DNA of 64,000 bases from Actinostola sp. cb2023 (lineage: Eukaryota > Cnidaria > Anthozoa > Actiniaria > Actinostolidae): positions 62,001 through 126,000 of the forward strand of contig JAUJYZ010000540.1 in the NCBI GenBank assembly GCA_033675265.1, written 5' to 3'. Numbering within the stretch: the first letter of the stretch is position 1; each line of letters opens with the position of its first letter. A program made the translations under genes and the position numbers. Shown here one piece after another: positions 23,501 through 34,856 of the stretch. The notes beneath the pieces are model-generated. The model was not told where the DNA came from and searched no databases. It saw only the letters and a program-made list of their open reading frames with translations.

Positions 23501-23645
23501 ACTGATTAGTAGGTTTCATCGCGTTTATTAAGGCCATTAGGTTCAAGAGTGTTAGCACGTGTTATGAGATAAGCTGCTTTTCTTTTTTATTGCATGGCTA
23601 GTCGAAATATTGTGCAACATTAAATCCGTATAATTCTACGTCGCA
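23500..23645 (-). pseudogene. Penelope-like element fragment (ORF C-terminus) with inverted tail
   Basis: The minus strand reads KAAYLITRANTLEPNGLNKR followed by D, E and a stop, matching the C-terminal end of Penelope-like ORFs and the end of the larger copy at 25,687. Immediately beyond, the plus strand carries GGCTAGTCGAAATATTGTGC, a tail-like sequence similar to 27,811-27,840 but in opposite orientation. Confidence 0.6.
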
Positions 23646-23834
23646 TTGGTTATTCTTCATTTAACCTATTTCTTAATTTGCGAACCAGTTAGATCATTGT
23701 TTGATCCGACGTTGAGTGTTGAGTGTCATTTATAAACTTTTACAAATTATCAGACTGTTTACAAAAGCGGCATCTCAACTCAATCATCACGTGCTCCTAA
23801 TATGCTACTGATTGACAGATAACAGAGTGCGTAT

Positions 23835-23957
23835 CTAGAGTCATGCTCGAGGATAACTGACAGCGGTTTTTGTCCGGCGCTCCGAAGGCACCCCGCCGGC
23901 CAAGATAACTTCCCCCATGAGAGCGCCGGACAAAAACCGCTGGATCGAGCACGATCT
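23835..23957. repeat. Foldback element
   Basis: Inverted arms CAGCGGTTTTTGTCCGGCGC (23,861) and its complement ending CCGCTG (23,942). Imperfect outer arms TCTAGAGTCATGCTCGA / TCGAGCACGATCTAGA extend the structure. Confidence 0.7.
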
Positions 23958-24035
23958 AGAGTTTGATGTACAGTTTTCTACATTTATCAATTTTTAAGTT
24001 TTAGATGGAAAAGATAAATGTGATAATGGAAACTT

Positions 24036-25545
<1,510 letters not shown>

Positions 25546-25549
25546 AAAA

Positions 25550-25665
25550 ACGCGAAATTAAGTTCCCTTATACACGTTTTTTTCTGCAAAATCGCGAAAT
25601 TAAAGCCTCGCGAAATATGTCTCTGACATTTTCGCGAAATTAAGGACGCGCGAAAATAAGTGATA
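25550..25665. repeat. TCGCGAAATTA-type interspersed repeat, copy 1
   Basis: Repeated TCGCGAAATTAA and CTCGCGAAATAT phrases at spacings of 20-35 bases. The same phrases occur in reverse orientation at 48,475-48,650. Confidence 0.6.
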
Positions 25666-25804
25666 ATAAGGTACTAAAGCGAGGGATTAAGATTCATCAC
25701 GAACATTGAGTCCGTGAGGTTCTAAAGTGTTAGCTTTGATAATAAGGAATGCTTCCCTGGCTTTGCGAATTGAATCCCGGGAAGAGTGGATTTTTTCTAA
25801 TGGA

Positions 25805-25868
25805 ATTAACAGCATATCATTAGGGGAGTGGTTAGAGGTGGTTTTCCCCTAATGATATGCTGTTAAAA
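25805..25868. repeat. Local inverted duplication inside the Penelope-like ORF
   Basis: The native codons for PNDMLLI are followed, on the minus strand's 5' side, by an inverted copy of the same 22 or so bases (TTAACAGCATATCATTAGGG and inverse), forming a hairpin with a 20-base loop. Both outer edges read TTAA. Confidence 0.7.
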
Positions 25869-26314
25869 GAAGTGCTCAGCTACAGTAGTAGGCTTAGATT
25901 TAGTGTTAGTTTTGTCAATGGTGCGTCTATGTTCATCCCCGGAACCTGTCTTTTAATCGTCGTTTTGTTTCACCAATCGATACTGTAATCTACAGCGATT
26001 ACATTGGATCATATATATTAGATTTTTAGTGTTGCAGGTTAGGTGGGATTTAATAGCGTGAGTTTCACCAGTGGCAAAAAAAGTGTATCGTTGAAGACCA
26101 TTAGAAATATAAGGACAAGTGGCACAGTCTTGACCGCAGCTAATGAACCGGCTGTATTAAGAGAGGATTGGTTAGGAGCGTTGCCAGGTAATTGGGCTTT
26201 AACTAGAATGTCACGAAGAGTGGAACTGCGACGAAAAGCGACAAGAGGCAGATGCTGAAAGATATCTTGACAGCGATAAGAAAAATGAAGTAAAGTGAAG
26301 TGCTTACGTGGGAT

Positions 26315-26316
26315 CC

Positions 26317-26364
<48 letters not shown>

Positions 26365-26718
26365 TACTTGACCCATGTTTGGGTATAGGGGTGCCGCTGA
26401 GGGTTTGAAAACCTGACCCTGTTTAAGACCCAAAAAATCTAAAATACATACCCTGTCTAGAACAACACCCTCTATTTTAGGACCTTGTTTAGGACGAAGG
26501 ACATTTTATATTGACTGATGAGCTGCTAAAGACCGGCAAATCTCGGATCTCAGATATATGGCTAAATACCGGATAAAACCATATTTAACGACGACAATCG
26601 TGCATTACCATACCCTGTTTAGGACAGACTCACATAAAATTATATACCCTGTTCAGGACAGAAAGGCCAAAAACCATACCCTGTCCAGCGGCACGTCCCC
26701 GTATAGCCCATATGGGAG

Positions 26719-26759
<41 letters not shown>
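26315..26759. mobile_element. G/C-tract-terminated transposon, second copy, inside the Penelope-like element
   Basis: It begins CCCC then 45 G (26,319-26,363) and ends GAA then 37 C (26,721-26,757) and GG, so the tracts form inverted termini. Flanks ACGTGGGAT (26,306-26,314) and ACGTAGGAT (26,760-26,768) form a 9-bp duplication with one mismatch. The interior repeats ACCCTGTTTAGGAC-like phrases several times, as at 10,506-10,915. The Penelope-like coding sequence resumes on both sides. Confidence 0.75.
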
Positions 26760-27304
26760 ACGTAGGATATTACGTAGGATATTAGTAATGTTAGGAAGTG
26801 CTGGATTATACGTAACTACAAAAGGTATACGGTCATTAGGTCGTTTATCTTGAGTTTTTAGAGCATCATTACGGGAGATGTTAGCAGCACGTTCGAATTG
26901 TTGGTTAAGGAAAGTGCGTTTATAGCCTCGTTTGAGAAGATAAGTAGTAAGCTCATTAGTGCGATTATTGAAAACTACATCAGTGGAACGTATGCGTCGG
27001 AGACGGAGGGCTAGACTAAAAAACGTGTGATGAGGATGACAGAACGAGTAAAGGAGATGTTGATGTTTGTCTGTGGGTTTGGTGTAAAGATCAATATCAA
27101 TGTAGCCGTTGTGTAAAGAAACACAGTACCATCAAGAAAAGGAATATGAGTCATTGAATGGCAACTCAGGTAAATTTGATGGTGGGATGAATATTATTTT
27201 AGATAGCTAATGAATACATCGAGATTATCTTCATTCTCTGTCCAGATCATGAAGATATCATCGATGTATCTCCACCAAGTATGGGGTTTGTGGGGAGCTT
27301 TAGG

Positions 27305-27481
27305 AGGGGGACGTTAAAAGAATTTTGAATTTCACCGTATACCGTAGGCCAAAATCGCCAAATACCGCATACCGCAGACCAGGACGATACCGCAAAACCG
27401 CAATTTCGAAATAACAAATACCGTAATATCGCACAAAAAATCGACGGATACCGCAATACCGCGAGCCTCCATGTCCCCCTC
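27305..27481. mobile_element. ACCGCA-repeat MITE inside the Penelope-like element
   Basis: It is bounded by exact CTTTAG duplications (27,299-27,304 and 27,482-27,487), with inverted ends GAGGGGGAC and GTCCCCCTC. The interior carries many ATACCGCA and AAACCGCA repeats. Removing it restores the RT reading across SK-APHKPHTWW. Confidence 0.75.
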
Positions 27482-27668
27482 CTTTAGAGAGGGCATTGGT
27501 TTCAAATTGTCCGAGGAATAGATTGGCAAAAGAAGGAGCCACATGCGGGTACCCATGGCTGTACCATGTAACTGGAGAAATTGTTTACCGTTAAAAGAGA
27601 AGTTATTCATGGTTAGTATCATACGTATTTTAAGTCGCAGAGTGTATTAGTTGGAATGTCTATGTGTG

Positions 27669-27850
27669 TACGTGACTGATGAATCTTAATCCCTCGCTTA
27701 CTGATCTATTTTTACAATTTCTAAATTTTTGTAATTGTTTAACCTTCCATCATTTCCTTCTCATTTCACCTACATTGCACTTGAGTCTCCATCCGTTGTA
27801 CCTGAAGAAGGCTGGTGTGGCCAGCCGAAATATCGTACATAATAAACATA
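27669..27850 (+). mobile_element. Penelope-like 3' tail in opposite orientation
   Basis: It begins GATGAATCTTAATCCCTCGC, the same sequence that surrounds the stop codon of the minus-strand element at 25,678-25,698, but on the plus strand. It then runs through a hammerhead-like hairpin to about 27,850. Head-to-tail and inverted tail pieces are typical of Penelope-like insertions. Confidence 0.6.
27797..27842 (+). ncRNA. Hammerhead-ribozyme-like motif in Penelope-like tail
   Basis: CTGAAGA, stem II GGCTGG/CCAGCC (6 bp, loop TGTGG), GAAA, then TATC and GTACA, which can pair with TGTAC upstream as stem I. The core matches the hammerhead pattern, but stem III has no loop, so a single copy may not self-cleave. 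Confidence 0.4.
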
Positions 27851-27892
27851 TAACTCTACAGTGTGTCAGCTGTTCTTAGATTTTTCATAATG

Positions 27893-28079
<187 letters not shown>

Positions 28080-28535
28080 TAATAATAACAAAAATAATAA
28101 TACGCTCGCAGCGACACACTAATCTCGATGTGTTTGAATACGAACGAGTGTGCGTGGGCTGAATGTAGTCAAAGCCATCTCGATTTTTTGGGATGGCTGG
28201 CCGGATGATTTTCTACGTCACAAAACGTCATCGAAATGAGACATTGCTTATACACGGTCAGCGGTACCAGTTCTGAAATTATGCCCAGACTGACAACTAT
28301 ACATCACGTTCCTCGGACTCACATCTCGTTACTCGTGGTTTGTCGTGGTTCTAGACTGGTTTTTCTTGGTAAGTTCCATTGTACATGTTATCGTAAATTA
28401 TCATGCCAAACACATGACATTCGTGGAAGTATTCATCAAGGTCACCAACGATTTACTAACGTTAATCGGGGACACTTAATTTAAACACAATTACAGATAC
28501 AAATAGATATATTACTGATAAAGAACTATGATGAG
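28080..28535. other. Non-coding spacer
   Basis: No gene or recognisable element was seen between the microsatellite and the long hairpin. Confidence 0.4.
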
Positions 28536-28656
28536 TATAGAAATGGAAACTAATGAGGAATATACAGAACAAATGTTCGGAAAAATCAGACGCCTCGAGC
28601 GTCTGATTTTTCCGAACATTTGTTCTGTATATTCGTCATTAATTTCCATTTCTATA
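28536..28656. repeat. Near-perfect 120-bp palindrome
   Basis: Arms of about 58 bp around a 5-base loop (28,594-28,598). The inner part ACAAATGTTCGGAAAAATCA and its complement are perfect, with only a few mismatches towards the outside. It could be a MITE or a small-RNA hairpin. Confidence 0.85.
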
Positions 28657-28730
28657 AATAGATATATGAAAAGGGAAAAAATATATATATGTAAAATAAA
28701 AAGACAATCTTGAGTTACTTCAACATTGAT

Positions 28731-28800
28731 CTTATATTCATTACAAATCTGTTTCGTATGACAAGCTGGTGGAGCTTGCCACACTCTTCAGGTGAATGTT
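28731..28800 (-). ncRNA. Hammerhead-ribozyme-like fold in LINE 3' UTR
   Basis: On the minus strand: CTGAAGA (28,791-28,785), a 12-bp stem II (28,784-28,773 with 28,767-28,756, loop CCACC, allowing G-U pairs), then GAAAC (28,755-28,751), AGATTT and GTA. Stem III would be AC/GT with a 6-base loop, and cleavage would follow GTA. Stem I can form from ATTCA and TGAAT, with a C-A mismatch at its base. All core segments abut exactly. It lies just downstream of the LINE coding region. Confidence 0.5.
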
Positions 28801-28819
28801 GCAACTTATGTAAATATTG

Positions 28820-31170
28820 TGAAGATCATGTAAAGCTGAAATGGTGATGAAATAGGTACAGATGTTTCATTGTGGCATAACTTGTAGTTCGTGCATAAGT
28901 CAGAGTTGATGAGGGCAGATAGTTCCATTTTATTAAATGATGAAAGAGAGTTAGAGTTCCTGATGCACTGCTCTTTAGTTTTGACCATAAAAACGAACCG
29001 AAAAATCTAAGCGAATGTTTTCCATAAACTTGTAGTAGTTTTTACTATCGGTATAAAGAAGTCACGGTTTCTTAGATTATAATTGGCTGGCGAATGATGA
29101 AATAATTCAGCCACATTCTGTGAGGTTAGATTGTTTTTGGTCTTGTACATAATTATGGCGATGTCCTGCAAGCGTCTGTTGAATAGAACTCCTACCCGCA
29201 TACTTGCTTTCTTCTTGCCTGTGGTTGACGGAGATGTGTTTCGAGAAGGTAAGATCATGATCAATTATCACTCCTAGTAGTTTTAGGTCTTCTACTTGCT
29301 TGATTTTGAAGCCGTCAATTTCTACGTCTAATTGTTGCTTTGGTAGTTTGGTGATGACCATGGTGTTGTATTAGCTGAGGTTCCCTTCTAAGAAGTTTTC
29401 ATTATACCATTTTGAAGCGTTTTTTCCGTCATTCTTTAATTCTCTTATGGCGTGCTCTGGGATTTTGTCAGAGCAATACTGAGATCTGATGGTCATCAGC
29501 GTACATTGAGAGATTACTTTTCCTTTCTGCGTAAAAGAGGTCGTTTTGATATATGTTCCACAGCAGTGGGCCTAAAGACGAGCCCTGGGGACAACCTCTT
29601 TTCGTCTCAGCCCAATCACTTGTAATGGGGCCCAATCTTGTCCTGTTTTCGCGACCGCTGAAGTAAGAGCTCATCAGATTCAATGCACTTTGAGATAGAC
29701 CATAAGCCTTTTAAGCTTAAAAGCTTTGCCAACAGTAGCGTGGGGTGCAGCGAGTCGAAAGCTTTACTCATATCAGTAGATAGAATAGCAGAAGTACACC
29801 CATCATCCATGCCTTTCTTCCAGTCTTCAACCAGTCGCACCAGCGTCGTTTCACAACTGTAGTGTTTACGATAGGCTGACATGAAAGAGTCGAAAATGTG
29901 TTCGAATTTAGCGTTCAATTGTTGGCAGAGCAGCTGCTCAAAGATTTTGTCAACTGCGGCTAATATTGTTATCGGTCTATAGTTGGTTTTGTCCTGATCG
30001 TCCTTCTTGTGCACAGGAATCCATTCCCCCATTTTCCAGTGTTTTGGCCAAGTGCTGTCGTGTATCACCTGGTTGAATAGATGTGAGTATGTTGCAATTT
30101 CATATGCCACTAGTTTTAAGACAGAAGGGGGAAGGTTGTCAAGTCCCGTAGCATTAAATTTTATACACATCTATATATGTGTATCTGTATACATAGATAT
30201 GCATATATCTCAAATTGTAATTTAAAAGTGAGCACAATAAATTTGTTGTTGTTGTTGTAGCCTTGTGTGGGTTGATAGCTTCCAAGGCTCTCAGTACTTC
30301 TCCTCTTTCAACATCTCTAAAGTCAAATGAGTTAGCGGAGTTTCTTTTACAAATCATATTGATGCTTGGATGGAGATCACATTCGTCCGCTGTTAAACTA
30401 CAAGCCGCTTTGTGCCCTCCTAGTGCATCGGCAATAGTAGAGAAATGGCTTGTAAACTCCTTAGCAACGACCGTATTGGTCTTGTTCGATTTTCCCGTTG
30501 ATATTGAGCCGGGAAATGACATATTTGTTCTTCTTCTTTGCACTGAAGAATGGTGTAAACGTACTGTAGAATTTCCTTGGATTTCCTTTGAGCTTTTGTG
30601 ATTCACTACCCTGCGAGCACACCTTTCCAGTTACTCTTTATCGCTTTTCGCCCGAGTCGGGTCGCCTCGTTTCGCGGCCATTTCTTCATTAGTTCCCAGG
30701 TATCCTCACTTTTGTCTTTACTGAACTTTTTGGCGTATTTCCTTTTCTTCCTGATTTTTCCATTCGCTGTTCATATAAGGCACATCAGCTTTCCTAACCC
30801 TCATTTTCTCAGTAACTTTAGTCTTCCAGTGCGTGTATAATGCATCAACATCAGTCGAGGTAATAGGGACAGAAGTTCAGTTGTGCGGAGGTCATGTTTT
30901 ATAAATCATCTTTAGAAATTTAAGTTCTTAGTGCTCCTGCTGTAAATTATTTTTGACTCGTGGTGTTTTACAGACTCGCATAAGAAGATGTATACATGTT
31001 GTGATCACTTAGACCCAACTCGGCCACTCCAGACGATTTGAATAGGACACTGCTGTTGGTGAGTATGACGTCCAAGAGAGTGCTCGAGGTGGTTGTTACA
31101 CGTGCTATGCACTCAAATCCATCCCGTTCGACAATGGAATCGCTTTACTGTAAATCAGATATTGATTGAA
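28820..31170 (-). pseudogene. CR1/L2-like LINE: endonuclease end, reverse transcriptase, 3' domain
   Basis: Reading from 31,170 downward: the C-terminal part of an apurinic-type endonuclease (TLLDVILTNSS ... GVAELGLSDHN, about 31,090-31,000). A linker follows, then RT motifs: NPHKAT|GLDNLPPSVLKL, WIPVHKKDDQDKTNYRPITI, STDMSKAFDSLHP, GCPQGSSLGPLLWNIYQNDL and MYADDHQI. Next come VEDLKLLGVIIDHDLTFSKH and YNLRNRDFFIP with a LINE C-terminal tail to about 28,830. Several frameshifts split it. A 109-bp insert at 30,152-30,260 breaks the KATG motif. The jockey/CR1 superclade is likely; the exact clade is uncertain. Confidence 0.85.
30152..30260 (+). mobile_element. Short retroelement 3' end inserted in the LINE
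   Basis: 109 bp ending (GTT)5 and flanked by TAG at both sides, interrupting the LINE codons for HKAT|GLDN. A 5'-truncated LINE or SINE tail is the likely source. Confidence 0.6.
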
Positions 31171-31528
31171 GGGGATCGAATGTACCTGAATGCTGAATGC
31201 TCTAGAAAACCATGAAATCCCAGATACTGAAACGATATGCAAACCAGCACGCTACCGAATGAGGTGTCTGGGGGGAAATCGAATAATAAATCACTGGCCC
31301 AATGTGGTGACAAATGTTGAGTCTACCCGACGTCAAAGCCTATGCCAAAATGGTTCAATGTTGCCAATGATGTAAACAAGACCATGAACTCTACTATGTT
31401 TGATAAATTACCTCTTGCTAGTGTTGGACATACAAGCTTTTTTTAATTAGATGACATTACAGTTATTTGTTAGAAATTGTTTATACAGACATGTTTTAGT
31501 TTTTCCTTGTTGTATATTTTTGATTTAA
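31171..31528. other. Non-coding spacer
   Basis: No gene was recognised. It may include more decayed LINE sequence upstream of the endonuclease fragment. Confidence 0.3.
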
Positions 31529-31530
31529 TT

Positions 31531-31594
<64 letters not shown>

Positions 31595-31684
31595 TGATAA
31601 TAATAATATTAATAATAATAATAATAATAACTGATAATGATAATAATAATAATAATAATAATGATAATAATAATAATGATAATA

Positions 31685-31749
<65 letters not shown>

Positions 31750-31896
31750 TATACATGAAAAAAATACTCGATTAATGGCTTATAGTAGTGCATGAAAATC
31801 AATAATTTGCAATAATAATACTAATAATGCAATTTTGATACTCTTTGAAAAACACACTCGTGCAAATCGAAACCGTAATACCTCTACTAATAAATG

Positions 31897-31973
<77 letters not shown>

Positions 31974-32260
31974 GGTTTATTCACAGTCTTTCTACACGGT
32001 AGCTCTACATCTGTGAATAGTGCAGTTGACCAAAAAAAAATAATAATGATAATAATTAATGCACTAAGTATATTTGCATTCGTGTGTAATTTTTCTGAAA
32101 AGAGCTCACATTTCTACATGAATGCACTCGCCCTACTGTTCAGGTCATATGGTGCAAAATCTTTGATACTCTTATATTAACAAAACACAGTTGCTCGTGC
32201 AAATTATTTCCTAGTAATAATGAACTAGAACCCGGATTGATTTTTGTTACGACTCTGTTT

Positions 32261-32317
<57 letters not shown>

Positions 32318-32334
32318 TAATAATAATAATAATA

Positions 32335-32384
<50 letters not shown>

Positions 32385-32385
32385 T
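31529..32385. repeat. Cluster of (AAT)n microsatellites
   Basis: Three blocks: about 31,529-31,746 (with GAT and AAC interruptions), 31,895-31,972 and 32,263-32,382. The last ends in AACAATTTATTTATATAGCG, a LINE-tail-like phrase also seen in similar form at 19,390. Poly-Ile, poly-Leu and poly-Asn frames here are artefacts. Confidence 0.95.
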
Positions 32386-33759
32386 TTATTTATATAGCGC
32401 TATTAGCATTAATTGTTCATAGCACTTTATATAATACCTAGACTCTATCACCCACTATCTTCCCACTTTCTGCCATAATAGTATAATGAATCAATTTTCT
32501 GGAACTTGAGCCCCCAGGGGCTGTTTTTCAGGGATCCCTTTTTCTCCCGTCCCCCCTCTCCCTCAGTCCACTAAGTATCTCGATAGTGTCGCTGATGAAG
32601 AGAAAACGTACCTGTGGCGACAACTCACGAGTGATATAATGATAATACGTTGACGGTTGTTCCAGGAGGAAAACTGTTGGAAATCATTTTATGGTGATGT
32701 CTAGAGACTTTGTCATATCGGCTGGGGTAAGTTTCTCTGGTACAATTATACGGAGAGATAAAACACAAAATTGCTCCATGAACCTAGATGAGTCATATAT
32801 AAATATATATCGTTGAATCAGTAGACAGTTTCGCAGTACTTAACTAGACTAAATCATAGCGCCGAAGAATGCTGTCGCAATGTTTTGACGATGAAAATGG
32901 AAAGTCAGAAAGCGAGAATCAAATTTTTGGTTGCCTGAATTTATGGTGAAGGATCCGGATAGATCGCTCGCTCGCTTCGTACAAATAGCGTTATAAACTC
33001 ACACTTCAATAGCTTAAAAACTCATCTTGAACTACTTCTACTACTAAAGTTTGATCATGTGATTATTTGTGCCATTGATGGTAATTTAATATATTTAATT
33101 TTGTACTTTTATCATGTACGTTGTTGTCCAAAAGTCCAGGAACTCGGACAAAATCTGTAACGTGATTTATTCACTCAACGATTGATAAGCTGTCAAACAA
33201 ACATGTCGACACCTTAACAATATGGTATACATTATTAACTGGCCATTATTAACTGGCCATGCTCGCTCACTATGGTATCAAGTATTCAACAAAGTATCGT
33301 AGAACCGGAAACGTAACGTTAATGATATCGGTCGAGCAGAGGGCACCGACAAGAGTTCTTAAAAGGGATTTCTTTAGCGTTCAATTAATTCGGGCAGGCT
33401 TAATCGCAGTTATGCGGTCTTCTATTTAAGACCAAGATTAAAACGTTGACTTCGTAGAATCGGATCGTAGACGTTTTTAAACTGAAATACGACTCGTGAG
33501 TAGTGTAGCTTGACGCGCTAAAAATAACTAGCCAATCTCATGACAGCATTGTAACACCTAGATTAGGCTAATAGTGTGGCTTTCATAAAGCCGTGAGATA
33601 TACATTAGTCCAATACACATTAGTACACTCTACTTCAATATGGTTCTTTTGTTTTCATTTGACTGTTGCTGGACACCAACAAATAGTTTCTAGCTGTTTC
33701 ACGGGTTTGTGAAACAAACCACTATTATGGTGTCCGCTAGGAATTGTGATTTGTATTAA
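32386..33759. other. Non-coding spacer
   Basis: No gene was recognised. It contains a small direct duplication TTATTAACTGGCCA at 33,233-33,262. The region 33,575-33,700 shares inverted similarity with 34,370-34,510 (TTTTCATT...GGTTCTTTTG), suggesting a degraded repeat pair. Confidence 0.4.
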
Positions 33760-33920
33760 GCCGCATCTACACGAGCAAATTTTCCTTGACAAATTTTCCT
33801 TGACAAGGAAGACTTGCTCGTGTAGACGACAAAAAGAGTCGCCAATTTTTCTTTGTCAAGGAAAACTTGCTCGTGTAGATGACAAAAAAAAAATTCAATT
33901 TTTCCTTCGTGTAGTTGGAT
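33760..33920. mobile_element. Palindromic MITE, family GCCGCATCTACACGAG, second copy
   Basis: Same left end and internal TTTCCTTGACAAGGAA cores as at 8,020-8,180. The right end has decayed (GTGTAGTTGGA instead of GTGTAGATTCGGC). Confidence 0.7.
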
Positions 33921-34840
33921 TTGGGAGGGATTTGGCTTGCAAATCAACCTCAGTGAAAGTACCTTCACAATTCAATACAAAAAAAACACAACAACAATCT
34001 TTTGTTATTCACCATCCTAATAATAGAACCCCACATTGGACGGTGATCGTATGAATCCTCACTTTTGAAAAGAAAAAGAGCGAACGTGCTTCATCTTCTC
34101 GGCCTTCTTCTTCCGTGTTAACTAAGCCACATTGTCATCAAAGCGAAATCCTCAAGCTTCATTAGTTAAACGATACATTGTCAAAATGTCTAAATTTAGT
34201 TAAATATCGCGATCACCTGTTTCTTTGCTTGTGACAAGTAGTACAATGAGCTTCTGTATTTCATAGGTTATGTTTGTACTCCATTGTCAAGTACAAGTTT
34301 ATTTCTAAAAGTTCAATATGGGCTTCGCTCCAGATCGAAATTTGACCTAATTTATGTCATAAACAATTCGAGTGGTTTCCATAAACCCGTGAGACAGGAA
34401 CTATATTAGTTAGTGAGTCCAATGAAAACAAAAGAACACCATGGAATGCATGAGAGTGTACTGATATGCATTCGACTAACATCACTGATTTCACGGGTTT
34501 TTTGAAAACCACTTGATGTATCCTCATTTTGTTTGGTTCCTCTCTAAATTGTGATATGGAATATGATATTTCTGTTGAGATTCCTCATATAAACCGAAGA
34601 GATTAATGATTGCGAACAGATTGTGTCCCAGCCAATCTGCAACCACCGGTTTCAAAAGAAATCACCAAAATTCCAACACCCATTGTTGAACACAGATGAT
34701 GTTGTTCCTAACTCTTGGTTGATTTACATCTTAGATCCACAGTTCAGTGATTGCCTATCACAAGCTAGCCACGAGTAGACAAGACTTCAGTAGCGGGCCA
34801 CTTGTTCCTTTGGGTTGAACAAATGAGTTAGTACTGGCAC
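33921..34840. other. Upstream region of the receptor gene
   Basis: No coding region was seen. The part just before the receptor probably contains intron sequence, because a splice acceptor directly precedes the start codon. A 5' UTR exon was not located. Confidence 0.4.
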
Positions 34841-34856
34841 TATCTCGCCTTTCCAG
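34841..34856 (+). other. Candidate splice acceptor abutting the receptor start codon
   Basis: The pyrimidine-rich CTATCTCGCCTTTCCAG is followed directly by ATG. This implies a non-coding first exon further upstream. Confidence 0.55.

Larger units (their letters stand above)
25687..27668 (-). pseudogene. Penelope-like retroelement: reverse transcriptase plus GIY-YIG endonuclease
   Basis: Reading the minus strand from 27,668 downward: NNFSFNGKQFLQLHGTAMGT, then APSFANLFLGQFE (RT motifs), catalytic WWRYIDDIFMIW near 27,255, FLDGTV, and DKHQHLLYSFCHP. A linker with LRLRRIRS and LLKRGYKRTFL follows, then STLRDILVKAQLPG. The C-terminus has NLIYMIQCNRC followed by QYIGETKRRLKDRF and EHRRTIDK, a GIY-YIG-type endonuclease. 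It ends LIPLEKIHSSRD...LEPHGLNVRDES and a stop at 25,687. Frameshifts and two inserted elements (26,315-26,759 and 27,305-27,481) inactivate it. The N-terminal part is missing; the element is joined at about 27,669 to an opposite-orientation tail. Confidence 0.85.

Noticed and set aside
31470..32180. Poly-Leu, poly-Ile and poly-Asn open frames
   Set aside because: Same cause: AAT repeat translation on both strands.
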